DNA of 27,992 bases from the NCBI GenBank assembly GCA_049513055.1, contig JBEKWN010000070.1, forward strand, positions 1 to 27,992. Reading direction: 5' to 3'. The notes under the pieces were generated by a model, which worked only from the letters and a program-made list of their open reading frames with translations, was not told the DNA's origin and searched no databases. Position numbers and translations under genes: made by a program. The DNA is from UBA1163 sp049513055 (GTDB taxonomy: Bacteria > Desulfobacterota > BSN033 > UBA1163). Of this stretch, positions 20,205 to 27,731 are shown in pieces (the stretch's first letter is position 1; every line of letters starts with the position of its first letter).

Positions 20205-20339
20205 GGTGTTGATCTCAAATCCCCCGCTCGATGTCCCATGGCCAGTGATCTAAAGCAACCGTTCGGAAAGGGTTCCCTGTTTAAGGTTGTCCATGAAAAA
20301 TCTTCCGGCCACCTTGAACAGAGCAGGGGAACATCAACC
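20205..20339 (-). ncRNA. ssrS: Candidate structured RNA downstream of zapA, possibly 6S RNA
   Basis: On the minus strand the stretch closes on itself: GGTTGAT with ATCAAC, then CCCCTGCTC with GAGCGGGGG. An inner hairpin is CTGTTCAAGGT with ACCTTAAACAG, around a loop. This rod with a central open region, lying immediately after zapA (it overlaps the zapA stop), recalls 6S RNA, which sits downstream of zapA in many proteobacteria and binds sigma-70 RNA polymerase. At about 135 bases it is short for 6S RNA and no terminator is evident, so the identity is only suggested. Confidence 0.35.
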
Positions 20340-20654
20340 GGTAATGGGGGGTTTCTCGAACTCCATTCCCCCTATCTTGATATTAATCTTCTCAACCAAG
20401 TCTTTCGATTTTGCTTCGACCTCTCGGAGCAGAGCGATTCTTTTTTCCTTTTCTTTTAAAAGATCATCTGCAATATTAAGAGCTGTTAAAATCGCCACGT
20501 TTAATGTGGAAACGCTCTTTGTCTTTTTTAAAACTTCCTCCATTTTTTCATTGACATATTTGGCCACTTCCTGAATGTAATCCTCCTCTGCATCTGTTTT
20601 GACCGTATAGGTTTGGCCAAATACCTTGATCTCAACCAATCGCTCTTTTCCCAT
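20334..20654 (-). CDS. zapA: Cell division protein ZapA
   Basis: A 106-residue protein with the ZapA pattern: an N-terminal strand pair (LVEIKVFGQTYTVKTDAEEDYIQEVAKYVNEKM), then a long coiled coil that includes LNVAILTALNIADDLLKEKEK. ZapA binds FtsZ filaments and bundles them in the Z ring. It is 36 bases downstream of a ZapB-like coiled-coil gene and upstream of the candidate structured RNA. The length is usual. Confidence 0.92.
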   Translation of the reverse strand: MGKERLVEIKVFGQTYTVKTDAEEDYIQEVAKYVNEKMEEVLKKTKSVSTLNVAILTALNIADDLLKEKEKRIALLREVEAKSKDLVEKINIKIGGMEFEKPPITG

Positions 20655-20690
20655 TCCTTCTCAACCTTCTAAACAACTTCCTGAGACAGA

Positions 20691-20963
20691 TTAAGTATCG
20701 ATGCTTTTAAAACGATGAAGGAGTTGATCAATCCGGGTCTTAACCTTTTCTCTATCCTGGGAGAGGAGTTTCAATTTTTTCTCCAATTGGATCACCTTCT
20801 CCTTCTCTTCCTCCAGGGCAACGGCTAAATGGTCTCTCTCCTTTTTCAGTTCATGGAATTTTGTTAAAAGATGACGGATCTTCTCCTCCAGATTCCCAAG
20901 CAATCCCTGTTCTTCTTCTGAAGCCACATCCGCGTGTTTGTCTAATGATATTTCTCCTGCCAT
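20691..20963 (-). CDS. zapB: ZapB-like coiled-coil protein
   Basis: A 90-residue protein that is almost wholly coiled coil from residue 20 on, with clear heptads (LEEKIRHLLTKFHELKKERDHL, LEEEKEKVIQLEKKLKLL in parts). The size, the composition and the place directly upstream of zapA fit a ZapB-type cell-division factor. Coiled coils are poor evidence of homology, so the name rests mainly on context. It begins 62 bases after the prfB stop. Confidence 0.6.
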   Translation of the reverse strand: MAGEISLDKHADVASEEEQGLLGNLEEKIRHLLTKFHELKKERDHLAVALEEEKEKVIQLEKKLKLLSQDREKVKTRIDQLLHRFKSIDT

Positions 20964-21024
20964 AAAAAGTCAAACTCTTTTCGAAACTTCCTGCCTGCCC
21001 TGCCTGTGGAAGGTAGGCCTGGTT

Positions 21025-22120
21025 TTATGAAGTGCTGAGCAAATAGGCTTTGATCAATTCGTCGATCTCCCCGTCCATCACCCGATCGACTTGATGAATC
21101 ACCTTGTTGCTACGGTGATCTTTGACCATTTTGTAAGGATGCATAATATATGAACGAATCTGGCTCCCCCAGGCAATCTCCTTCTTCGAGTTGTGAAGTT
21201 CTTGCAGCTTTTCTCCCTTTTCCTTCATCTCTTTCTCATAAAGGCGTGCCCTTAATATCTTCAAAGCCGTTGCTTTATTTTTATGCTGGGAGCGTTCGTT
21301 CTGACATTGAACGACAATGCCTGTGGGAAGGTAAGTGATTCGTACTGCCGAATCTGTCTTATTGACGTGCTGCCCCCCTGCCCCACTGGACCGAAAGGTA
21401 TCCACTCTTAAATCTTTTTCATCGATCTCGACCACAATATCCTCAGAGACTTCGGGAATGACAAAAACCGAGGCGAAGGAGGTATGCCTTCTTGCTCCTG
21501 CATCGAACGGGGATATTCGAACCAGTCGATGGATCCCATTCTCTGCTTTTAAATATCCATAAGCGTAACGGCCATTGACCATAAAAGTAACATTCTTTAA
21601 ACCAGCTTCTTCACCCGTGAGAATATCAATTATTTTTGTCTCAAATTTCTTTTTTTCTGCCCATCTGAGATACATCCTCAGAAGCATTTCCACCCAATCT
21701 TGAGCCTCTGTCCCCCCAGCTCCTGCATTGATGCTAACGATCGCATTGCTCGGGTCGTGCTCTCCTCCCAGCATTCTCCTAAACTCTATCTGTTCAATGG
21801 CTTCTTCGCTTCTTTGCACCCTCTCTAATAACTCTTGAGCTTCCTTCTCATCCCCTTGTTCTTCAACCAATTGGAGGAGGATTTCCATCTCCTCTAAAGC
21901 CTTACGTTCTTCTTCCCAAGGCGACACACTCTCAATGAGAGAAGTTCTCTCCTTCAAAATCTTTTGGGCGACCTCACCCCCTTCCCAAAAATCAGGTTTT
22001 ACCATCATCTTCCCAATCTCGTCCAGTCTTTTCCCTTTTCCTTCGACGTCAAAGAGGACCTCGGAGGGATTCTAACCGGCCCCTCAATTCTTTCAATCTG
22101 TCTCTCAATTCAACCAACAT
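21025..22120 (-). CDS. prfB: Peptide chain release factor 2, with programmed +1 frameshift
   Basis: RF2 ends translation at UGA and UAA. The gene starts at ATG 22120 (AAGGA about 7 bases upstream). After 23 codons it reaches an in-frame TGA (22049-22051) in the classic slippery context CTT TGA C. Reading resumes at 22050 as GACGTCGAAGG, giving 364 residues in all. An SD-like GAGGT lies exactly 3 bases before CTT, the stimulator spacing known from E. coli. The SPF anticodon-like tripeptide (RISPFDA, about 203-205) and the GGQ loop (GAGGQHVNKTDS, about 248-250) mark RF2. A gene caller would report only the downstream part from 22008. The frameshift autoregulates RF2 level. Confidence 0.97.
22049..22059 (-). 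promoter_or_regulatory. prfB +1 recoding site
   Basis: GAGGT, three spacer bases, CTT, then TGA followed by C. This matches the conserved RF2 autoregulatory frameshift signal in order and spacing. Confidence 0.93.
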
Positions 22121-22229
22121 ACAATCATCCTTTCTTTTTAAGCCTTGATAGTTATGCTAACATAAATCAAGAAAAAGATAAACCTCTTAAAATAACTTAT
22201 GGAATTAAAATGTTTTTTAACGCATCCTC

Positions 22230-23105
22230 TTAACCTCTTTTGATAATGGTAGCAATCTCTTCTCCAACCAATGCCGGGTTTCTGACGACACGGACGCCTG
22301 CCTTCTCCAGAGCCTCCATCTTTTCTTTGGCTGTTCCCTTTCCTCCTGCAATGATCGCACCAGCGTGCCCCATCCTCCTTCCAGGAGGGGCGGTCAATCC
22401 AGCGATAAAAGCCAATACTGGTTTGTGAAAGTAATTCTCAATAAATTGAGCTGCCTCCTCTTCTGCTGTGCCACCAATTTCGCCAATCATAATCACTGCC
22501 TCTGTCCCAAGATCTTTTTCATACATTGCCAGGAGATCAACAAAGTTTAGCCCGATGATTTGATCTCCTCCAATGCCCACACAGGTCGATTGTCCGATCC
22601 CCTTCTTGGTCAACTGATCCACGACCTCATAGGTAAGTGTTCCACTTCGAGAGATGATCCCAATCGTCCCGGGTTTATGAATATAACCTGCCATGACACC
22701 GATTTTACATTTGCCTGGGGAAATAATGCCGGGAGTATTTGGACCAATCAATTTTGACTCTTTCCCCTTGAGATATTCCCGCACCATCACCATATCCAGT
22801 GTTGGGATCCCTTCGGTCAGACAGACAATGATGGAAATGCCCGCATCAGATGCCTCCAGGATGGCATCCCCTGCAAAAGCAGGGGGAACGAAGATCGCAG
22901 AGGCATTGGCACCGGTATTCTTAACCGCTTCCGACACAGTATTGAAGACCGGAATCCCATCAATTTTCTGTCCGCCTTTGCCCGGGGTCACACCCCCCAC
23001 GACCTTCGTTCCATACTCCACCATCTGCCGCGTATGAAACATCCCCTCATTTCCTGTGATCCCCTGGACCACCACCTTTGTTCTTTCGTCCACTAAAATG
23101 CTCAT
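22230..23105 (-). CDS. sucD: Succinyl-CoA ligase (ADP-forming) subunit alpha
   Basis: A 291-residue alpha subunit that binds CoA and is phosphorylated on a histidine during interconversion of succinyl-CoA and succinate with nucleotide triphosphate formation. The CoA-binding start VVVQGITGNEGMFHTRQM (11-28), GPNTPGIISPGKCKIGVM (121-138) and the active-site H247 in GRRMGHAGAIIAGGKGTA are present. The length is usual. GGAGG sits 4 bases before the ATG. It follows sucC with 70 bases of repeat-containing spacer. Confidence 0.97.
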   Translation of the reverse strand: MSILVDERTKVVVQGITGNEGMFHTRQMVEYGTKVVGGVTPGKGGQKIDGIPVFNTVSEAVKNTGANASAIFVPPAFAGDAILEASDAGISIIVCLTEGIPTLDMVMVREYLKGKESKLIGPNTPGIISPGKCKIGVMAGYIHKPGTIGIISRSGTLTYEVVDQLTKKGIGQSTCVGIGGDQIIGLNFVDLLAMYEKDLGTEAVIMIGEIGGTAEEEAAQFIENYFHKPVLAFIAGLTAPPGRRMGHAGAIIAGGKGTAKEKMEALEKAGVRVVRNPALVGEEIATIIKRG

Positions 23106-23121
23106 AAAACCTCCATCTTTT

Positions 23122-23192
23122 GCAAAGCGCAGAGCGCATGGCGCATAGCGTGAATATCTATTTTGCTTTGAGCTTTCAGCTTTGAGCTTTCT
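23122..23192. repeat. Composite heptamer arrays at the sucC/sucD junction (copy B)
   Basis: Four 7-base units GCADRGC lie at 23122-23149 and four units GCTTTSA at 23165-23192. The order and strand match the block before ymdB. The second array reaches into sucC, so the last codons and the stop codon of sucC are made of repeat units. Confidence 0.75.
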
Positions 23193-24267
23193 TCAGAGCT
23201 CCAACCACTTTCTCAGCGCCTTCTTTCATTCCGATGGCGACAGTGAAATTGAGACCTGATTCATTGAGTATCCTTCTGCCCTCCTCCACATTTGTCCCTT
23301 CCAATCTCACCACGATGGGAACATTGACCTTCACCTCTCGAACCGCCTCAGTCACGCCCTTTGCCAGGGTATCGCATCGGAGAATTCCTCCAAAAATATT
23401 GATGAACACCACCTTCACCCCAGGGTCGGACATAAGAATATTGAACCCGTTTTTCACCATTTCAACCGTGGCTCCACCTCCCACATCAAGAAAGTTAGCA
23501 GGTTCAGCCCCCACCACTTTAATAATATCCATCGTGGCCATGGCAAGACCTGCTCCATTTACCATGCAACCAACATTTCCATCCAATTTGATGTAATTTA
23601 AATTGTACTTGGAAGCCTCCACCTCGAGAGGGGCTTCTTCATTGAGATCCCTGAGTACAGCAATTTCCTTATGTCGGAAAAGACCATTGTCATCGAAATT
23701 CATTTTGGCATCGAGGGCAATCAATTCCCCTCCTTTCGTCAGGACAAGAGGATTAATCTCAGCAAGTAAACAATCCTTCTCAGAAAAAGCCTTATAGAGG
23801 CCAAAAATGATATTTCTCATCTTCCCTACCTGAGCAGGTTCGAGTCCAAGCCCGTAGCCGATTTTATTCGCCTGAAAAACCCTGAGCCCAACGCTGGGAT
23901 CCACCCATTCCCTAACAATTTTTTCCGGAGACTCCGCTGCAACTTTCTCAATCTCCACACCTCCTTCTCGGCTGGCCATGATCACCGGACAGGCCTTCGA
24001 GCGATCGATCACCACTCCTAAATAAAGTTCCTCTTGAATCTCCATCCCTTCTTCAATCAGAACCTTTCGGACGACTCGACCTGCTGGTCCAGTCTGATGA
24101 GTAACCAATGTCATTCCAATGATCTCCTTGGCGGCCTTCTCCGCTTCTTTGGGATGGTTCACTAATCTGACACCTCCTCCTTTTCCTCTTCCACCTGCAT
24201 GGATCTGTGCCTTCACAACGATTGTCTTTCCTTCAATCCCTTCAGCAATCTTTCGATGAATCTTCAT
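23176..24267 (-). CDS. sucC: Succinyl-CoA ligase subunit beta, N-terminal deletion
   Basis: The ATP-grasp beta subunit: VVKAQIHAGGRGKGGG near the start, EINPLV in the middle, NGAGLAMATMDIIK, GGGATVEMV and NIFGGILRCD, all typical. It is 363 residues against about 388 in E. coli. The loss is local: after MKIH, which matches the family start MxxHEYQAK, the sequence jumps to RKIAEGIEGKTIVVKAQ, so about 27 residues (the first helix and second strand of the ATP-grasp domain) are missing in frame. The start itself is sound, with AGGAGG and GGAGG upstream. Activity is uncertain. The C-terminus KKAQS and its stop lie within a heptamer array. Confidence 0.93.
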   Translation of the reverse strand: MKIHRKIAEGIEGKTIVVKAQIHAGGRGKGGGVRLVNHPKEAEKAAKEIIGMTLVTHQTGPAGRVVRKVLIEEGMEIQEELYLGVVIDRSKACPVIMASREGGVEIEKVAAESPEKIVREWVDPSVGLRVFQANKIGYGLGLEPAQVGKMRNIIFGLYKAFSEKDCLLAEINPLVLTKGGELIALDAKMNFDDNGLFRHKEIAVLRDLNEEAPLEVEASKYNLNYIKLDGNVGCMVNGAGLAMATMDIIKVVGAEPANFLDVGGGATVEMVKNGFNILMSDPGVKVVFINIFGGILRCDTLAKGVTEAVREVKVNVPIVVRLEGTNVEEGRRILNESGLNFTVAIGMKEGAEKVVGALKKAQS

Positions 24268-24302
24268 TCGATTTCCTCCCCCTCCTAAAATTAAGCGGGC
24301 TT

Positions 24303-24308
24303 ATTATA
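24303..24308 (-). promoter_or_regulatory. -10 element of the sucCD operon
   Basis: TATAAT on the minus strand, 36 bases before the sucC start. The -35 region (TTTTTA at 17 bases) is weak. The rest of the gap 24309-24613 shows two short hairpins (24515-24530 and 24533-24547) and no gene. Confidence 0.4.
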
Positions 24309-24613
24309 ACGGATTTCATCAACCTAAAAAAGGGAAAAATGATGGACATATTAAAAGGAGTATTTTGGGGTTATAAATTGAATATCTTGCCCCCGAGGAG
24401 TACTTCCTGTAATCCACGAGGAACCAATTTGGCAAAGCATGCTCGATTGTAATTAGTAATCGATAGGTAGACGTTATCCTTTAATTAAACCTTTTGAAAT
24501 GTCTTTCGTATCGCACCCTTTGGGAAGGGTAGTATCTTAGCAAGATATGTGTAGATGAGGATTTGGGAATTTCCGGTAGGAACCATTAACAAAATGTAAG
24601 CATTTGACTTCTT

Positions 24614-26611
24614 TTACTTCAGTCCCGCTTTCCGCAAGGCGTTCATCGTGAGGTCGATTTGATCGTTATCTTTGAAGGCAAGATTGTTTCTGAACCTTTC
24701 TACCGAAAAATTAGGGTAGATATCGAGAAACTTTCTCGCAGCGGCGCGTGCCTCTGCTTCGCGGCCGGTTAAATTACATGTAGCGGCGAGGAGAAGTTGG
24801 GCAACAAATTGGCCAAATACACTCTGACGGTTCCGCTCCACCGCCTTTTGTGCCTGTTCAAACGCTTCTTCATAGCGGCCAAGAAGGAGGTAAACCCAGC
24901 TTAAATATATAGGCATAAAGGGATATGAGGGATTGAGTCGCTCCGCCTTCTCGAACACTGCAAGTGCCTCCTTGCCCCTGCACGAATACATAAGGGCGCA
25001 GCCCGAAAAGCTAAGAGCTAAAAACGAATTCGCTTCGAGGGCCAAGGCTCGCTCCGCCCGAACAACCGCCTTGTCGTGTTGATTTGCTATGGCAAAAAGA
25101 TAGGCCAGAACAGCATGGTTGATGGCGTCCGTTTCATTCAAGGAAAGGGCTTTCTGCGCGAGATCGATCGCCCGTGCCCTTTGCTCATTATAGAATGCAG
25201 ACCCTCGCCCTCGACTGTTCGCCTCTATTGCATAGCAAAGAGCAAGACCCGAATACCCCCTGGAAAAATCTGGTTCCAGAGCGATGACTTCCTCGAAGAG
25301 CCTCTGGGCCTGTGCGCTCCCTTCTTCCGTGCAGCGAAGGAGCTGCTGGGTGGCCTCCACTGATTTGAGGTATGCCTCCGCGTTCTTTGAGCCTCCCCTT
25401 GTCTCGCCCGAGTCTGGCCCCACCCGCAGCTTCACTTGTAAGGTTTTCATAATCTTTGAGGCAATCTGATCCTGAATGGCAAAGACATTTCTCATGTTGC
25501 CATCGTACCGCTCCGCCCACTGGTGATGCCCGGTTTTGGCATCGATCAGCTGCGCGCTGATCCGTACCTGGTCGCCGTCCCTGCGTACACTTCCTTCCAG
25601 TACGTAGCGTACCCTTAGCTCCTGCGCCACCTGATCCACCGGGATCGATTTCCCTTTGTAAGCGAGCGTGGATGTGCGGGCAACCACGAAGAGGTACGGA
25701 CTCTTGGAGAGAGCGGTAATGATCTCCTCTGTCAAACCATCGCTGAAAAACTCTTGTTCGGGGTCTTTGCTCATGTTCACGAAGGGGAGCACGGCAATCG
25801 AGGGCTTGTCGGGCAGAGGAAAGGCCATCCTCTCCGGAGAACTTTTGACCGGGGCGGGCTTCGAAGAGAGCTTCCAGATGGCCAATGTGGCAGCCCCTGC
25901 AATTATGACAACCATGGCAACAAGAGCTATCCAGCGGGACCGGCTCTGCCAGGCAGCCCCATGTTCCTTTGGCGGCGATACCGACGGGGCTTCAGGCACT
26001 TCCGATGACGATTCGGTTATCTCTATTTCAGGTGCAATTTCGACCTTTCCTTTAAGACTGGAGATAAACTTCTCCCATGCATCAGCATTTAGCGAGTCCT
26101 CGTAAATAATATCAACATCATCTAAGCCTGCTCCTATTTTGTCGATTGCAAATTTCAGCCGGACATTCTCCTCGCTCCCTATGTACTCAAATAGGTTTGC
26201 CCAGCGATCTTTCTCATCTTCCGTAAAAGAATAGGTCCTGCTGGTTCCTTCATCATATTCCTTTTTCTTTCCAAGGACTTTGAAGAGCGGGGCTTCCTCC
26301 AGATTGGGCAGGGCATCCTTCCATTTTCTGTAGATCCTTGGCAACAAGTGCTCGTCATCTGACGATCCAACAGAACCTCCAACTGTGTCGTTTAGCAGGG
26401 CAAGGAGTTCATGGTGTCCTTCCAGGGGAATGGAAGTAATTTTCCCCAGTCTTTTCATTTCGTTAACGACAAAGGCGATCAGGGAGAGGTAAAACCTTCG
26501 GGAGGGGGAGTTGAAATGAAGAGTCAGTTCAATCTTCTTTTTTAGATCGATGTGAAGCTTGAACTGGTTCAGGTCGATTCTTATGGGGTGGTGTTTGGCA
26601 CTTTCGGTCAT
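24614..26611 (-). CDS. Membrane protein with TolB-like (FlgO/adenylate cyclase-associated) domain and TPR repeats
   Basis: A 665-residue protein. Residues 1 to about 215 form a domain I do not recognise. A membrane helix (WIALVAMVVIIAGAATLAIW, about 227-246) follows. The region 270-395 (SIAVLPFVNMSKDPEQEFFS, DGLTEEIITALSK, VLEGSVRRDGDQVRISAQLI, HHQWAERYD) is the TolB-N/FlgO-like module usually found behind adenylate cyclase domains. TPR-like helices fill about 420-640. Such proteins are thought to act in signalling or assembly. Here the cyclase domain is replaced by the unknown N-terminal part. ATG 26611 has AGGAG 8 bases upstream; the longer open frame to 26731 crosses the promoter and is rejected. 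Confidence 0.85.
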   Translation of the reverse strand: MTESAKHHPIRIDLNQFKLHIDLKKKIELTLHFNSPSRRFYLSLIAFVVNEMKRLGKITSIPLEGHHELLALLNDTVGGSVGSSDDEHLLPRIYRKWKDALPNLEEAPLFKVLGKKKEYDEGTSRTYSFTEDEKDRWANLFEYIGSEENVRLKFAIDKIGAGLDDVDIIYEDSLNADAWEKFISSLKGKVEIAPEIEITESSSEVPEAPSVSPPKEHGAAWQSRSRWIALVAMVVIIAGAATLAIWKLSSKPAPVKSSPERMAFPLPDKPSIAVLPFVNMSKDPEQEFFSDGLTEEIITALSKSPYLFVVARTSTLAYKGKSIPVDQVAQELRVRYVLEGSVRRDGDQVRISAQLIDAKTGHHQWAERYDGNMRNVFAIQDQIASKIMKTLQVKLRVGPDSGETRGGSKNAEAYLKSVEATQQLLRCTEEGSAQAQRLFEEVIALEPDFSRGYSGLALCYAIEANSRGRGSAFYNEQRARAIDLAQKALSLNETDAINHAVLAYLFAIANQHDKAVVRAERALALEANSFLALSFSGCALMYSCRGKEALAVFEKAERLNPSYPFMPIYLSWVYLLLGRYEEAFEQAQKAVERNRQSVFGQFVAQLLLAATCNLTGREAEARAAARKFLDIYPNFSVERFRNNLAFKDNDQIDLTMNALRKAGLK

Positions 26612-26680
26612 TTTTTCATCTCCTGAAATCTTATTGAAAACACAGGAGATTTTGCCAGGGCCAAAAATAAGTAAAAAAAT

Positions 26681-26700
26681 CTGACGGTTCGAACCGTCAG
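26681..26700. promoter_or_regulatory. Perfect 20-bp palindrome at the transcription start
   Basis: CTGACGGTTCGAACCGTCAG is fully self-complementary and spans about -4 to +16 relative to the predicted start of the TolB-like gene. On the minus strand it is followed by ATTTTTTT, so it could be an operator or a terminator-like hairpin. Confidence 0.7.
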
Positions 26701-26702
26701 GA

Positions 26703-26731
26703 ACCATATCATATGCCATAAGTAATGTCAA
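26703..26731 (-). promoter_or_regulatory. Sigma-70 promoter of the TolB-like/TPR gene
   Basis: TTGACA (26726-26731) and TATGGT (26703-26708) with a 17-base spacer on the minus strand; initiation expected near 26696. Confidence 0.75.
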
Positions 26732-26803
26732 TTTTCGTGGAGTCGCAATAAATGGCTCTCAAATATTCACGGTGAAAAATCAATATAAGAAAGAGGGACA
26801 ATT

Positions 26804-26995
26804 CTGAAAGACTACGTTCTTAGAATCTATCGCCGTCAGAAGAACGATCCGCGAATACTTGTCGGAGTGGTTGAAGAAGTTGGAGTTGAGGGAAACAAGG
26901 CCTTTAGCAACCTCGATGAACTCTGGACCATCCTGAATTCGTCGAAAGCAGCGACCGCGAAGACTAAGAAACGAAACAAATCGAGGATGTCATGA
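26804..26995 (+). CDS. Small conserved-looking protein with non-AUG (CTG) start
   Basis: A 63-codon frame missed by ATG/GTG/TTG callers. It reads (start as Met) KDYVLRIYRRQKNDPRI, LVGVVEEVGVEGNKAFSNL, DELWTILNSSKAAT, then a basic tail. The 'Y.VRIYRR.K..PR..VG.VEEVG..G.KAF.NLDELW.ILN' pattern is one I recognise from small deltaproteobacterial proteins next to receiver genes; its function is unknown. A stop codon lies five codons upstream, and the only candidate starts are CTG 26804 or ATT 26801. GAGGG is 6 bases before CTG. Its TGA overlaps the next gene's ATG (ATGA), which supports real translation. Confidence 0.65.
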   Translation: MKDYVLRIYRRQKNDPRILVGVVEEVGVEGNKAFSNLDELWTILNSSKAATAKTKKRNKSRMS

Positions 26996-27327
26996 GAGAA
27001 TCCATTCTCAATAACAAATGGGTTTTAGGTATAAACGGAAGCGAGGATGTCCTAAAATCCCTGGAAGAAAAAATCCTGAAGGCTGCTCCACGCTGTCATT
27101 TTGAAAAGGCCTTCACCTATCAAGAAGCATTCGAGTATTTGGTATTCTTTACTTATGACTTGGTCGTCTTAGACATCGCACTTTCTCGAAGCCGCGACCT
27201 TCTAGACTTTGCTGTTAACAGACCTTTTCCAGTTCCTGTTACCATACTCGCATCTCGCTCTCCGACTTCCGAGGCACTAAGGTTAACTAAAGAATTAGGG
27301 GCGAAGGCAGTCGTTAGCGGCACGTAA
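26992..27327 (+). CDS. Degenerate response-regulator receiver domain protein
   Basis: A 111-residue single domain with the receiver fold pattern: strand KWVLGINGSEDVLKSLEEKI, TYDLVVLDIALSRSRDLLDFA with D61 at the phosphoacceptor place, then VPVTILASRSPTSEALRLTKELGAKAVVSG. The acidic pair expected after the first strand is replaced by N15-G16, and the conserved lysine after the fifth strand is absent (VVSGT ends the protein). Phosphotransfer is therefore doubtful; it may be a pseudo-receiver or a truncated one. Its start overlaps the stop of the small gene upstream by 4 bases. Confidence 0.7.
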   Translation: MRESILNNKWVLGINGSEDVLKSLEEKILKAAPRCHFEKAFTYQEAFEYLVFFTYDLVVLDIALSRSRDLLDFAVNRPFPVPVTILASRSPTSEALRLTKELGAKAVVSGT

Positions 27328-27331
27328 AGAA

Positions 27332-27490
27332 ATGACCGACTTTTTCAGATGGACGGTGTACCTCCGTTCCACCGTCATTATCTTCTTTGCCGTTTTTGTG
27401 CTGTTAGGCATTGCCAGCCCACCACTTATTATGTTTGGGGTTGTGGATTTACTGGGAGCCATTTGGACTGGTTTGGCATTTAAGAAGTAA
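27332..27490 (+). CDS. Small two-helix membrane protein
   Basis: A 52-codon frame with no entry among longer ORFs. The N-terminus MTDFFRWTVYLRS is followed by helices STVIIFFAVFVLLGIA and PLIMFGVVDLLGAIWTGLAF. 'FGVVDLLGAIWT' has the look of a conserved motif of small inner-membrane proteins in this group, whose role is unknown. It starts 4 bases after the receiver gene; the ribosome site (AAAGA) is weak, so reinitiation after the receiver stop is likely. Confidence 0.6.
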   Translation: MTDFFRWTVYLRSTVIIFFAVFVLLGIASPPLIMFGVVDLLGAIWTGLAFKK

Positions 27491-27505
27491 AGGGGGGTGA
27501 AGTCG

Positions 27506-27709
27506 GTGAACAAAACAAAGATAGCTGAAAGGTTTAATCCAGAGAAATATGGTATGACTTTTTGCCAAGGTTGTAGTGGGTCTGGCAGGGTTTGTAATGA
27601 TGCTCAAGGGGTCAATGTTTGTAGGGTTTGCGGAGGCTTCGGATTCATAAAGAAGGAAGATAAGAAAAGCTTCCAATATGACAGGGTGATAGCCCAGTTG
27701 CTCAAGTGA
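27506..27709 (+). CDS. Small zinc-knuckle protein with two DnaJ-type CxxCxGxG-like motifs
   Basis: A 67-residue protein. It has CQGCSGSG and CRVCGGFG, two knuckles like those of the DnaJ cysteine-rich region, separated by about 12 residues; together they could bind one zinc ion. The rest is basic and polar (NKTKIAERFNPEKYGMTF; IKKEDKKSFQYDRVIAQLLK). GTG 27506 is chosen over GTG 27497 because the strong GGGGGTGA sits at the right distance. The function is unknown; a small RNA- or protein-binding role is a guess. It follows the membrane protein by 15 bases. Confidence 0.7.
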   Translation: MNKTKIAERFNPEKYGMTFCQGCSGSGRVCNDAQGVNVCRVCGGFGFIKKEDKKSFQYDRVIAQLLK

Positions 27710-27731
27710 TCTGCTATGGTAAATGGCCTAA

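Noticed and set aside
20990..21024. CCTGCCTGCCCTGCC block between prfB and the zapB-like gene
   Set aside because: It is repeat-like, but too short and irregular to claim a period or a terminator.
24515..24547. Two small palindromes downstream of the TolB-like gene as a terminator
   Set aside because: The stems are only 6 bp and neither is followed by a T run on the minus strand.
26612..26731. 40-residue N-terminal extension of the TolB-like protein
   Set aside because: It would translate the promoter and palindrome; the internal ATG 26611 has a proper ribosome site.
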